64,000 bases of DNA from Fistularia commersonii (Eukaryota; Chordata; Actinopteri; Syngnathiformes; Fistulariidae), in contig JBBMNZ010000013.1 in NCBI GenBank assembly GCA_037954325.1, positions 6,187,501 through 6,251,500 of the forward strand, given 5' to 3'. Under the pieces are notes generated by a model that searched no databases, had not been told where the DNA came from, and worked only from the letters and a program-made list of their open reading frames with translations. Made by a program: the position numbers and the translations under genes. Of the stretch, positions 1 to 13,000 are shown one piece after another; the stretch's first letter is position 1, and each line of letters opens with the position of its first letter.

Positions 1-686
1 AAGGAGCTCTGTGAAGTGTGTGGAACAAAAATGGACAGAGCAACAAAGTATACTGTAAGTCAAGAAATCGAGAGGAAGCAATTCCATATAAATTCACCAA
101 ATACACAATAAGCCCTGGCCCTCATGTGTTAGTTTGGTCCAGGGTAACTGGTTATGGCATGTGTTTAGTTTTAGTTGTGTAAAATTTCCTGAATGGGTTT
201 AATGTGTAATGAGGTTCAAGGAGGGAACTATCAATAGTTATGAAAACAATGCTTCATTCATTTGTAAATGTACTGAATTTGTTCACCATATCTTGATTGA
301 TTTTGTCTGTTTTCATTACATTTTATTCAATGAACAAGCAAAAACAGAGCATTGTAATTTATAAACCTGACCTCTGAAATGAAGGGAGCGAATATTACTG
401 ATAAATATTATACATTTTGCTTGTAGTTAGGATGGAGTAAACATCTATTAAGTATTTTAGTATAAAGCTGTTGATTATGTTGAATTAAAAATACATGAGC
501 GCAATGAATCCACCAGGCCAAAGAACCCTGGCTGAGTAACAAAAATATGAACACTACACAGGGCTTCAATCCATTAATTCTCAGAATGATACTACAAAGT
601 CCAAATGACAAATGTAAAAACTATTCACTGCTACTAAATGTCAGGCTAAATCTTAATCACACACACACACACACACACAAACAGAC
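1..686 (-). other. macrod1: macrod1 intron 3 (partial)
   Basis: This stretch lies beyond the donor site of macrod1 exon 3, read on the minus strand, and should be intron up to the left edge. It is AT-rich. A (CA)n tract at 659-679 begins only a few bases downstream of the exon 3 donor. Positions 1-54 read open as a short cysteine-containing peptide followed by a GTAAGT-like donor on the plus strand. I could not assign it to any family, and it may be chance or transposon debris. No other gene is visible. Confidence 0.6.
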
Positions 687-2439
687 CTGCATTGACAATT
701 GCATCCACCTCCAGGTTGGTGATGTCGCCACTGAAGAGGGATATCTTTCCGTCCAGCTTTTCATTCCTTGCATGACTTTTCTCAGGACTCTTCTCAGAGA
801 CACCTGATATTTAAAAAAAAAGAAAAATGTTTATACATATGGAAAATTTAAACACTGATTATGTTGGTGCTGAAGTGGTCAATTCTAGAAGTAGTGTATG
901 CATGTATTTCTTATTCTGAGAGAGCACATAGGAAACCTGACCTTTTTCTCCAAGCATGAGTGTAATTTGTTCATTCTAGGTGTATTTAAAAGTTAAATTA
1001 AGTATTACATTAGTACTATTTCACAACGTCTGCGATCTTAAATAGTAGAATTACCAATTTAATAGGAGGAAATCTGTCCAAGTAAGATAGTTTAACAATG
1101 TAGAGGACAAAGAACTTCCAGAAACTATTTGGGTATTCAACTTTTATCAGATAGATTTGGCGTGACCCAGGGGGTTAGAGCTCTCTTGTTGACTTGCCTA
1201 GTCCATTTTTAGAGCATCAGTTGTGAGAACTATGTGGCGTCGATAGAGCGGTGCTGTTAGAGCTGTCGTCCTCGGAACCGAACCTTCTTGGTTCAATTCC
1301 CAGTACCTCCTAGCCTGCCGAAGTCTTGTTGAGTAAAACACTGAACCCCTAACCGCTCCCCTGGTGCTGTTCCTTAGCTGCACTCTGCTCGTGATTCATC
1401 CATAATGGGTTAAACACAGAGGTCAAATTTCACTGATGTTGTGCTCTATTTATAACTGTATGTGACAATAAAGTCATTTCTTCTTTTTCTTCTTTTGACC
1501 TTCACTTCATATTATATGGTTAATTATATGGTTAATACGCAAAGGGTATGTAGTCTGCTCTGTTTACATCCCTCCAAGGAATTCTCGAGATGGTGACTGA
1601 TGCTGAGGTCTGACCTGCAGAAGGAGTCCAGACTGGAATATCATCCAATTGAACAAAGTTTGTTCTGTAGTAGAGACGCCTTTCCTCCAAAGGCAGAGAC
1701 AGCAACAGGTCTAGGAAAAGGAACACAATAAGTAAACAAGATAATACAGTAACTTTAACGGTTGATGGGGATGTGGAGGCATGTAAATTATCATCACGTT
1801 TTGAACGGCAAATATTTAGTCAATGAAAAGCTCAGTTAATAACATAAGAGTTCATTTGTTAAAGTTGTTTTGGGTCAGAGGACCGGGGTGTTCATTTGAC
1901 TCGTTTCCGTTTGCCAATGACTGACACCTTTGAAATAAACAAAAAAAAAAATCTAAATTAATACAAATGGAGAGAGAAAAAAAGTTATGTTCTCAGTTTT
2001 GGCTTAAGTAAATAAAAGTAGATAAAAAAATCTCACCTTTGGTCTCCCTCCAGTCTCCCTCTCCTGAGTTCAGGTTAACTTTCTGGGCCATGGCAGCCAG
2101 TCCCCCGGTGTGGAGGAACTGTCCCAATGCTGCGGAGCTCACTGCGAGGGCGGCACCGACGAAAAATTTCCCAATGACGCCTTTCTTCCCCGGTGAGGAA
2201 GCGAACTGTGTCCCCGGACTGGATTTCCCTCGGGCCGCTACTTTTGTTGAAAAGTCCGCTCGAGGCGCCCCGCTAGCATGCCCACGGACACGACCTGTTG
2301 CTAGCTTCCCTCCCTCCCGGGGGCTCCCAGTAATTAAACTGCGGTTGAAATTGAAACCGGCTTTCTGAATACTAGCAGAGACACGAGTGTATATTGGGAC
2401 TCTGCTATATAAGAACAGAGATGGCATTTGTCCTGCCAT
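687..2439 (-). CDS. macrod1: ADP-ribose glycohydrolase MACROD1, 5' three exons
   Basis: MACROD1-type macro-domain proteins remove mono-ADP-ribose from proteins and hydrolyse O-acetyl-ADP-ribose; the mammalian protein is mitochondrial. Exons read on the minus strand: 2439-2037 (ATG at 2439), 1710-1615 and 803-687, all with GT-AG borders and matching phases. Exon 1 encodes an Arg/Ser-rich, acid-poor leader suited to mitochondrial import, then AMAQKVNLNSGEGDWRETK, which aligns with the MACROD1 segment before its helical linker. Exon 2 carries LEERRLYYRTNFVQLDDIPV. Exon 3 ends in the start of the macro domain, GDITNLEVDAIVNA, the first ADP-ribose-binding motif. The rest of the macro domain lies off the left edge, so the gene is partial only because of the window. 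MACROD2 is the main alternative, but the exon 1 tail and the fermt3 neighbour favour MACROD1. The gene is divergent to fermt3 across about 4.6 kb. Confidence 0.93.
1200..1485 (+). repeat. tRNA-derived SINE copy
   Basis: Inside macrod1 intron 2. The 5' part (about 1214-1290) looks tRNA-derived, with a B-box-like GGTTCAATTCC at about 1290. The body contains the fish SINE phrases 'gttgagtaaaacactgaacccc' in broken form and 'atgggttaaacacagaggtcaaattt', followed by an A/T-rich 'aataaagtcatttcttc' tail. The boundaries are approximate. A shorter, more decayed relative is at about 59043-59150 in atg2a intron 11. Confidence 0.7.
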
Positions 2440-3595
2440 TTCTCACAGAAAGGGGGTTATCTTACTGACGCTTCACAGATACCAGCAGACCGTGGCTAAG
2501 TTTCGTTTTCAGTTAAAGTTGACTGGATTTTAGGCAGATACTTCTACACTCAGTGGCCATGTGCCATTTTGTTTTGGACTTCAGCATACGGAATGTACCA
2601 TTTTCTTAAACAGCTTAAAGTTAGATAATATTAAACATCTCGATCGAATGAATGCCATAATACTCTTGGAGCTATATAGATTGAAATTATAATCATAATT
2701 TGATCTTTATGTACAATACAAGCGGTTGTTGGGCGTTTATAAATATTACGGGTCAAACCCTTGCCTCAACCAAAATGGTAAAACCGAAGAGATCTACTGG
2801 CGGGTTGTTCAGTTGTCGCCGGAAAATTGAAACTCATTCGGCCATGAACAGCAAGCCCTCCAAAGGGGCTATCAGTTTTGTGTAATTGCCAAAAGATGAT
2901 GCTCTGAGAGCCGGTTGTAGAGACACAGAAGATCACGCTCGCCTCGAGTGACAGTTAGCTTGTAGTTTTTTCCTTTCTTTACCTAGCTCTGACAGTGCGC
3001 GCACGATCAAACATTGTTTTGATTGGCCAGCATGGCGGCCATGCGACCAATCACATGTAAGGTTATTGGATTATACCATGACGCGAAAATAGACTCACAT
3101 AGTCCTCAGGGGAACATGTGAGTCGTGTAGTACAACTATGAAACACCCTAAAACGAAACTATATCGGGCTGCAGTTAGTAGGAACAACAACGCAAACTGC
3201 CTTCACTACAAAATGAAAATAACTTTATGAGCAAGTTCCACTTCTGCATTAATATCCACCCTATCAGTGAAGATAGAGGAGAGAGGGCCCTCATCCAGTC
3301 AGCAGAAGACCCACTCAGCTGATGGCAGACCAAGGACTTTTTCTTCCCACGCCTGGTGAAGGTGATGGAGGGGAGACTGTGTTGTGACATCTCTTAGTTC
3401 CAAGAGAATCTTATCAAAAACAGGAACAATACTCACAGAAGGAAGAAATCGGATAAGCCGATCCAAACTGAGAAATCGGATTTTTCTTAATGCCAATACT
3501 GTGTGTCTGGTTCTGTTCTGCGGATTTGTTTGCAGTCTTTTGTTTAATTTGTGCGATAAAAAATGTGATTAAAAATAAAAGTGTGAATGGTTTTA

Positions 3596-3685
3596 TAGGC
3601 TCCAGCATTCCCAGTGACCCTAAACAGGACAAGCGGCAGACGATGGATGGATGGATGGATGGATGGATGGATGGATGGATGGAAG
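3596..3685 (+). repeat. LINE-like 3' tail with (GGAT)n
   Basis: The segment 'ggctccagcattcccagtgaccctaa' (broken copy) followed by a run of about ten GGAT units matches the familiar 3' end of L2-like retrotransposons in fish, where the element finishes in a GGAT microsatellite. Only the tail is present. Confidence 0.6.
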
Positions 3686-6409
3686 ATTGGTTTTGTTACA
3701 GAATAAATGCACAAAATTAGGCAACTATAAGGCTTCTCATTAATTTTCAACACACAAATCATTCATTTTTTTGAAATATTAAGGAAAAATAAAGGTCTAC
3801 AAAAGATACTAAATGAAAAGCCCGCTCTACTTTTGGAGCTGAGCAAAGAGACATCTCTATGAAAAGATCTGAACTTCACATCACTAGCGGCTACATAGAA
3901 AGTACCTGAAAATAGTTGGTATATTGTGCTTTGGATGAATAGCCTGGGGCAAAACAAATCATGTTTTTTATCTGTAAAAGTTTCATTTTAAAACTGAGTC
4001 CCAACAATATTGCAAAGGTGACAACTACCCAAAACATCACACATTACGGTGTAAATTGTTGAACAATGTGTGTGAAATTCAAGCACAATCACATGCGTTC
4101 ATGCCACACAGAAGTATATATTTCTGCAACACCACAAATTACAGTTTTTAAAATTTAATGCTTTTAAAATGGACTTGGCAATTCAGCATGAATTCAATTA
4201 CATACAAACAAGTTTTAGCCCCCCTAGTGGTTAAACAAGGCTAGTAACTAAATTTTGAAAAGACAATCAAGTGATGACCGAAAATATACTCCAAAAAATG
4301 TGTTGTTTGAAATGGTCTGGATTTACGACAAAGACAAGGATTTTAGTGCCCCCCATATGTTCATTTGTAAATATCTCACTCTACAGTACTTTTGTTTGTG
4401 TCTTAAAATTTGCTATTTAAGTATGTTTTCCTATAAATCTATTTGATTGACACATATTTTTCTGTACATGTAAGGGTTGTTGGAAGGTGGCATCTCATGT
4501 GATGTCGTCCTGTGGTGTGTCGGTTTGTTGTTTCACATACATAACCCAGTTAATGTTAAAATATCTGTATGTACAGCAAGTAGAATGGAATGATTATGGA
4601 TTAGAATTCAGTACATATTGAACTATTGAGTATTGGGCTTCCCTAAGATGAAGCATTGAAAAAGTCATACTCTTAAATAGCCTGTCAGTTTAAATTTATA
4701 CCCTTTTCACATTTCCGGCAGGCGGAAACTGTCAAAAGAAAGAAGGAACTAGCAATACAGACACAGCAACAAGTTGCCTCGCTTGGAGAACAAAGTACTG
4801 CACAATTGTACAATTGGAGCAAGGAAAGTTTTTTTGTGATCGAAAAGGAGATCAAGATCCCACTCTTTCAATTTCTCAAAAAAGTGCTTCAGCAATTTGA
4901 AGGTATTGCCTTTTTCTATCTATTTATCTCAGTGTGTCAATTTGTGTGTGTGTGTGTGCGCACATTTGTGCATGTGTTTGTCTTTTACTGAGTAATTGAA
5001 AAAGGAAACACCCCTACTGAAAGATGAATGTGAATTTATGGTGTGTATCATACATGTGTCTTAAATATACAGATCTATGACTGTTTGGTTCCCATCACTC
5101 CCTAAAATACAAGTGCACATTTGTTATTTCACAGGTGTATTTATACTATGTTTTGAAAAGAAAGAAGTAGGTTTATCTGTGTGTGTCGTCTGCAATACTG
5201 GTCATGTTAAATGTTACGCAGTTGTAAGCTGTGACTTTATCCAAAACTTGAAACTCGGTTTCACTGTCATACATGCATACATGTTGACATACATGCAGCC
5301 GGTGGATGTTACTGGAAATTAATGAACATCTTACTTCAGAGAGCGGAATTGTGTGTGCCCGGTGATAGCTCACAGTAGGAATAGGAAGTGCTCATCAAAC
5401 CGAGCACGTCGACAGATAAAGTGACCTGTCAAGCGTGTGGGTGCCAGTGTTACATTGAATCATGTGATACTGAGCAATTGGCGTGAAGGCTTTGTTGAGT
5501 TCTGTTTCTAATTTAATCAAAGTTATCAAGTCGGTCACATTCATGTAATAATAATTCATATTTCACCACAAGCCATTTTATTTTACTTAAATGTACTTCA
5601 ATTTTCTCTGCACACGGATATTTCTTTAAGTTGAGTTACACCATTTTTAATACTTCCTTTTAGACCATTATATTTTACACAAAGAACGGTATTTAATATG
5701 TAAAATTACCTTCCTGTCAAAAAGTTATATAAGGTTAAGTAGTACAGAGCATCAATATAATGTCATAGAGAAGTTGAAAAGATGTCGGACAGACAAGGAT
5801 TTAAGATAAAACGTTTATTAGAATGCCATTAAACTCTAGCATCATTATTCTGATGCCTGATGTTGTACTTAAAGTTGCAGTTCAAGTTTTTGTTATGATA
5901 AGATGTTTCCTCATCAGTCCACTGGCAGATCACACTTTGCTTGGGTTCAAATACCACTGATGTCTCTGCACAAATTAGATTTAGTCACATAACAGATGTC
6001 AGTTTTCACAACAATGTTTCACCAGGTCCAAAAAGGAGTTAGTCAGATTCTTCCCTGTGCCTAATTATGAAATCCCAGACTGCTACATTGAAAGCAACAA
6101 AATTTCAGTTGCAAATGATGATCAAATTTCCATGCTGTGCGTTGGTCAACATTGTGAAATCTGAAGAATTGGAACGTCGTTAATCTCATTTTAGTTGATG
6201 AAGGCATTGATTACTTGACATGATTTTATGGTTTAATCTATTGACACAACAAACCTAATTTTACAAAATATCAAAACCAAACAATCTTGGTTGGGCTCTC
6301 TCTCTCAGAAAATAACATGATGGCTGAATACAAAATCATTCTGGGTCCACTGACTGCAAAATTGCAGAAAAAGTCCTGCTTGCTAAGAATGAAGTTGATA
6401 ATATTTGCC

Positions 6410-6800
6410 ATTTGTGATGTATATTTACTAAAGACATGTTTACAAGGCTAAAGGTGGCTATTCTGGTTATTATGTCAATCTTTTTAATTTTGCCCGATTT
6501 TTTTTTTTTTTTGCTATCGTTTTTGCGTTTTTTATAGAAATGAAAAAAAAAGATAGTTTTAACAATGTCTCTAGATGTTTTTTCATCAAAAAATCATTTG
6601 GTTTCCAAATTTTGAAGCAAAAAATATATTGCAAAGTTACTTTTTCATTTTTTCCTTGTCCGTCTTTTTTTTTTTAAACCCACAGTATAAAACCCCCAGT
6701 TGCATGTGAGAAAAAATGCGCGGCCCAAACTAATTTGATTTCACAAAATAATGATCCGAGGGCTACAATTGTCCCACGGGCCGCGAGTCTCAGACCCCTG
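6410..6800 (+). repeat. Decayed non-autonomous hAT-type element, 5' truncated
   Basis: From about 6440 the sequence parallels the intact element at 15688-16285. Shared landmarks include 'ggctattctggttatt', 'tttttaattttgcccg', 'tttttcattttttccttgtc' and a 3' end close to 'gagtctcagacccctg'. The 5' terminal repeat is missing, so this copy is older or truncated. It lies just upstream of the first coding exon of fermt3. Confidence 0.65.
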
Positions 6801-7025
6801 GTCAAGATTGTCACCCCTCCTGTTAACTAAATCATTAAATGCATCTCATTTGCATTCATCGACTCACTTGGATTGAGATGAGAATGTCACATTGTTTTTA
6901 CCGTCATACAACATTGCTCTAATTTCTTTTCTTTCTTTTTTTTTGCTTTCCACGCCTGTCCAAGTGTCCATATTCTCTTTCAGACTTGTTTGGTATATTT
7001 TTCTCTGCTCCCTGTTTCCCACAGC

Positions 7026-10000
7026 ATGGCAGCATGGGACCTGGCCATCACAGTGGAGGACCTTGGGACTGACGGCCCTCCAATCACCTTAAGTGTGGCC
7101 TCTGACCTCCACGTTGGAGGGGTAATCTTCAAGCTGGTTGAGAAATTACGTGAGTCACTGTCTGCTTCACTTTAAAATCATTGTCCTTCTAGCTCAGGGG
7201 CCAGGAACCTTTTTGACATGGAGAGCATCAATATTTCTGAATATATTTCATTGAGAGCCATATAGTATTTTTAACGTATAATAAATTAAATATGTCTTAT
7301 TTTTAATGTGATCTCTGGAGCTGCATGGTTTTGTTCAAAGTGCCGCTTTATATTTGACCATTTCATCTATGCAATTTTATCATTGCATATTAGACATACC
7401 GCAGGTCCAAATGAAAATTCCTCTGTCCATGCAGCCTGGAATGCATGGTAATCATCAATCCTTTTTTTCTTATCACCATCTTTTCCGTTATAAGGGTTGA
7501 TGCAGATAAACTATTTGGCTATCTGATAAAATTGACACAGTATTATGAAGAAATATCACAAGTATCTTAAATTCAGTTCCAAACTGTTTTTTTTTCCAAC
7601 TCAAAGTTGTCAAGGAGCCATATGCCGTCACCAGAAGAACTCATAGCTCTACAGCACAGACACCTTTTTCATTTACACTTTTTAAATAAGAATAAGAATG
7701 AGAATGAGAATGAGAACGAGAACGAGAACGAGAACGAGAACGAGAACGAGAACGAGAACGAGACCGAGAACGAGAACGAGAACGAGAACAAGAATAAGAA
7801 TAAGAATGAGAATGAGAATGAGAATAAGAATGAGAATAAGAACAACTTTATTTATCCTGAAGGAAATTGTTGTGCCAGAGTTTCAAGTAAAACATAACAA
7901 TAATAAATAATAAATCAAAGCAGAGCTGATAAAGTGTACATGTATAAGCATACTAGAAAGATCAAATTCATAAAAATAAAATAATTTCATGAATACTTTG
8001 GCCAGCAGGACTCGTATGTGTTGCATTTTACTCAAAACTCTATATTTCCCTATGCTTGTCAACAATTATTCAATCACAACCAGGTCATTTATTAATAGTG
8101 AAAAATATATCATTATTTCATGTACTGAATAACTGATTCATCAGATGCTTCACTTGAGACTGGTTTGAAACTTTTGCAAAGTGTAATATTTATGCATTCC
8201 TAGCCAAAACTTGGTGTTTTCACACAATTCTATCTTACTGTCTTTTCAAGCATCATTGTGCAATACATTGAAAAGTACCTCTTGCTGTAGTATTTTCTTT
8301 TGTCTAAATTCAGTGAGGCCTCTCATGAAAATGTTTCCCCTCTTGTTGCTTGAATTTAATTGAGTTTTGCAAACAATGATTTCAACACCATTACAAAACT
8401 GAGCTCTCGGACTAAATAACAAGGAATGATTAGCTCACAAATTGTGCCGCCCTATTCATTATAATGTCTAGCTGTTTCAATAAGAATATTTTGCACGCAT
8501 ATGATTAAGAAGTAATAACAGTTTAACGGATGTCTGCAATATTAGTATTACTTGGAAAAGGTAAAACTGAATGAAAAGTCTGAATTTGCAATCAAACTAA
8601 TTAGGTGAGATACAGCAGGGTATGCCCAGCAGAAAGCCGGGAGAGCAAAATATACATTGATAGACTAGAAATAAAAACCCCTGTTGTTGAGAGTGCATCA
8701 TAAGATTATCTTTTTGAGTTTTTGTTTCATTTGTGTCTGATGTGTTCTTTGCAGAGGTCGTGCGTGATTGGTCGGACTATGGTCTGTGGTGGGAGCAGAA
8801 GCAACAATGGCTGCTGCGTACAGCCTGGACACTGGAGAAATATGGTATCCATGCCGACGCAAGACTGCACTTCATGCCGCAACACAGGCTCTTGAGGCTG
8901 GGCCTCCCCAGCGGGATAACCCTGCAGATCCGAGCCTGCTTCTCCAGCCCTGTCTTTCAGACGGTGATAAGCATCTGCAGGCTGCTCAGTGAGTCTTTTC
9001 CTATCAATTTCTTTAAAGGCCTGGAAAATATAATTAATCTTCCTCAACTGATTTGGTGTGAGTTGCTGAATTTTCTGAGATATTAGCCATAGAGAGCAGC
9101 TGCTATCTTTCAAAGATAAATGGGACTCATGGTGGTTTGTCGAGGAAATTACAATAAACAAATCTAAAAGGCACCCTCTGTTTATATAAATCATTGCCCA
9201 TTTACTCAAAAAAGTTGTTGTTTTTTTTTGCCAGGAGTTTTATGAAGGACTTAAATCTGTCAACAGGAAAATTGGGAAAGTATTGTGTTGCAACGAGGGT
9301 GAATTGTCTTTAGCAACCGTCTGTGACCTGATTAATGATGATGATGTTGTTTCTAAAGAAAGTGGACTATCTGTCCGAAAATTCCAAAATGATCTTGACA
9401 GAAAAGAGCAATCTAGATGAGAGGGGTAATATCTTTTTGGATGCGAAACAACATTGCTATATTAAATTTGAACCATTTAATTTACTTTCCGCTGGTGACT
9501 TGCCGCTATAATACATCTTGCTGTTCTCACATCTCTCCCTTTGGCCTTTAAGCCAGTTGTCACCTATAATTGCAATGATGATTTGTAAAGGTGTCTCAAT
9601 GTTATATTGCCTTCTAATATGCTGGTGTATCACACAAACAAGCAGACATATTTTCACATGTTACATTTTTTTGCCTTCTCACAAAGACAGCACATATTGC
9701 CAGAAGAGATGGTTTTTACCATCTGCTTCATGCTTTCACTCACTCTAATTTGGCATTTCTTGTTCTCAGTTCCCCGGAAATCATCAAGAGTTAACTAAAA
9801 AAAAATCCAAGGATTTTTTAAAAGCAGTAGGGAGTGAGTAGATAATGAAGTCTGTCGCTACAAAAGCTAGTAGAGAAACAGATACAAAGAACTGTAATTG
9901 GTTCTCTACAATGTAGGTGGATAATTCAGTGTAGTGTGTCGTTTGATATGCTCTTATGAATAAAAGAAGGAGATTTTTTTTCTTCTGGCACATAGAATAA

Positions 10001-13000
10001 GGGATGAGTTCTGAAATCAACAAATTACGAACTAAAAATTGTCTATTTTAGGTAAGTAGATGAGTTTCAGATGCTCATTTTTCAGAGATGACACTTAAAT
10101 GGGTTTCCAGGTTTTTATTTGGAGAGGATGATCATTACAAGTCGAGGTTGAAATTATTTAGTCATTTCATATGTAAAGTCATCACTGGGACATTAGTCCA
10201 TTGTGCATAAAATTCATAACCCCTTACAGCTAACTGAATGAAAGTATTTGGAGATAAAGTTGCCTCAACTGTTTTTGAATGTAGTATGATATGATTTAAA
10301 TTGTTAAGACTGTAAAAGTGGCCCGAAACGCAGATATTGAGCTGTCGTGTGTCACTTCCTGGAACATTTTGGAAAATGTCACCCATTCTGAGCAGTACAT
10401 GATTAGAAATGGTGTCAGGCAGCTCTGGTCAGAAGATCATTGCAGGCATTTATATATCCAACCTGAACACCTTTGAGTCCCCGAGAAAGACCTGGGCTCA
10501 GATAAGCAGTTAAACAAAGATACAATACTATACAATACAATACGATACACACACTATTCTCTATATATTGATTTTTTTCATTGTTTGTCAAAAGATCATT
10601 GACCTTTGCTCCCTCCACAGACATCCGTCACCCTGAGGAACTCTCTCTCCTTCGGCCTATAGAGGAGAAGAAGAAAAAGAAAGGCAAAGACCCATCTGAT
10701 GAAGTTTATGACCTGAGTGAGGTTCCCTACCCCTCAGGTGTGTTCATTCATTTTCGGCTTCAGTTGTGTAAAATATTCCATGCGGATTCAAAATACTTAG
10801 AAAGTTCATCATATCTATCATCATCCATCAACATAAGTCTTAAAATGCTATCATATACATGCGTCTCTAATTCAGCGCAGTCCTACTTTAAAATGGTACA
10901 CCGCAATGTCATTTTCAAAGTTTATTCTCTATTCATTGGCTTTATCACAGTGATACTCCCTATTTTTTCTTTGCAGCATCTCAGCCTAGTTTTTACGATG
11001 GTGTGCCGGTTCATTTTATTGGTTCACCCCAAATGGAAGCCATCTACAAGATACTGTCAGTAACCCAGCCTCCCCCGGCCCCTGAGGCCATCGGCAAGCA
11101 GTACCGGCCAGCCAGTGTGGTGGACAAGGCCCACATCAATGGCAGGTATATTGTGACCTCCCTCTGCTTCTAAATCAGGTCCGATGACTTACTGCGAACA
11201 TGACGGATAGGACACATTTACCATTGACCTTGTTCTGCCTGACTGTGAGATCAATCTGCTATATTTTTCACCTGTGAAACCGAAAAACTTCCAACAAAAA
11301 TGTCTAAAACGTCATCATTTTGGTAATTCACACCGTAAAAATCTGCAATGATTGCCAGATGAGAACATTTACACCATACGTTTTCTTCTTCTTCTATTCC
11401 TTTTAGCTTTTCCCTTCAGGGGTTCCATTGCGAATCAACCCTATTCTCGGTATTCTCTTGCACACCAGCTTACTTCATATTTTCTCTCTCTAAGCCCATA
11501 AATCTTCTCTTAGGTCTTTCTCTTGACCCTGTATTATCCTTGGGAGGGCTCTATTCTATGTTGTACAACAGGAATGATTAAATATGATAATATTTGAGCA
11601 GAGCAACTTTGTTAGTGACTATTCTGCAATTTAATTTTGGCAGTTGGCGGCACACATATGTGCCTTTCCAGGGAGTCAGTCAGGCAAAATGGAGTGAATG
11701 GGCGACAATCTTTAAAAGATAACTATCGACAGTGAAACCAAGTTCTTTTGAGACGGAAACATATAAAAAGGAGCTGCAGCAATTTGCATTCAGATGCTAC
11801 TTTACTTTTTTCATACAATATTGTCGTACTAATGATTTTAATAAATGAAAATAAATTCTGTCTTGTTCTGTGAGAGAAATTTTTGGTCTTGCTGGTTTTG
11901 TTTGTTTTAGATAATTAAAAAAAGTAACTGTTTAAATTCTCTTCTTTAATATACCAAGCTCATCCTGACTGAAGCCATGTCAATATGAGGAAAAATAATC
12001 TTACAGAGCTGCAAAATGGTCAAGTTATTTTCCCAACATTTTTCTCATTTGAAGTCAGTGTACCATGGAGATTATGTCAGTTTCCTCGTACAACATAAAA
12101 AGCCTAACAACAACCCGTATCCATCTATCCATCTGCCGCTTCTGCTGCAGTCAGAGTTGTGGGGGATGATGGAGCCGATCCCAGCTGTCATCGGGCGAGA
12201 GGCGAGGCCAGTCAATCGCAAGGCCACATATACAGACAGACAAACATTTGCTCACTTATTCTGGGGAATTTTCCCAAATTTTCAGATTTTTCCAATTAAA
12301 CTGCATGATTTTGGACTGTGTGAGGAAACCAGAGAAGCTGATATAGAACCCATACAGACATAGGGTTGAATCAAACCAGGGTCCTTTGTGCTGTGAGGCC
12401 ACCATGCCACCACTATAACAAGCAATTCATGGAAATTTGTCAATTGAGAAACATATTTCAGAGAATAATATCCTCTATATTTGCTCTGATTGATTTTTAG
12501 GTGGCTGGACTCATCCCGTTGTCTCTTGCAGCAAGGCATACAAGAAAATGATAAACTCTGGCTTCGCTTCAAGTACTGTGCCTTCTATGGTATAGATCCT
12601 AAGGTAGTTATGCATGTTTAAACGCGGTGTTGATGCAGATATTTGATATTTCAAGTGGTGCCTTGTCATTTTTCAGTATGATGCAGTGCGTCTGACCCAG
12701 CTGTATGAGCAGGCCCGGTGGGCCATCCTGCTGGAGGACATCGACTGCACTGAAGAGGAAATGATGCTATTCGGTGGTCTACAGGTAAAGATTGACACAC
12801 ATGAATGAGAAATAAAAGTGGGTAATTTATTTTTGAATGATTTGAATGGGAAAGACATCATCAATCTGCATCCTCCCACAACTTGATCTCTTGTAGTATC
12901 ACATCAGTAAGCTGTCACAGTTGCAGCCCAAGATGCTGAGCTCCAACGTCGCCATGGACGACCTGGAATCTGCACTGCAGTCCCTGGAGGTCAAGATGGA

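Larger units (their letters stand above)
2440..7025. other. Divergent intergenic region macrod1/fermt3
   Basis: This is the spacer between two divergent genes and should hold both promoters and any 5' non-coding exons. A CG-containing segment near 2930-3060 could belong to the macrod1 promoter. The sequence just before the fermt3 ATG (to 7024) is a pyrimidine tract ending in CAG, so an upstream 5' UTR exon is expected but not located. An open frame at about 4717-4990, preceded by an AG acceptor-like site, has no family I recognise. A LINE-like tail with (GGAT)n and a decayed hAT-type repeat are listed separately. The rest is AT-rich with no recognisable gene. Confidence 0.6.

Noticed and set aside
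1214..1290. Possible tRNA gene
   Set aside because: The tRNA-like segment has a B-box-like motif but continues directly into a SINE body, so it is a SINE head and not a functional tRNA gene.
2039..2368. 109-codon plus-strand frame
   Set aside because: It is the shadow of macrod1 exon 1, whose minus-strand reading has family similarity and correct splice sites.
7607..7910. Two overlapping plus-strand frames with long Asn-Glu and Arg-Thr repeats
   Set aside because: They are translations of the GAGAAC/GAGAAT hexanucleotide repeat in fermt3 intron 1, without any non-repetitive domain.
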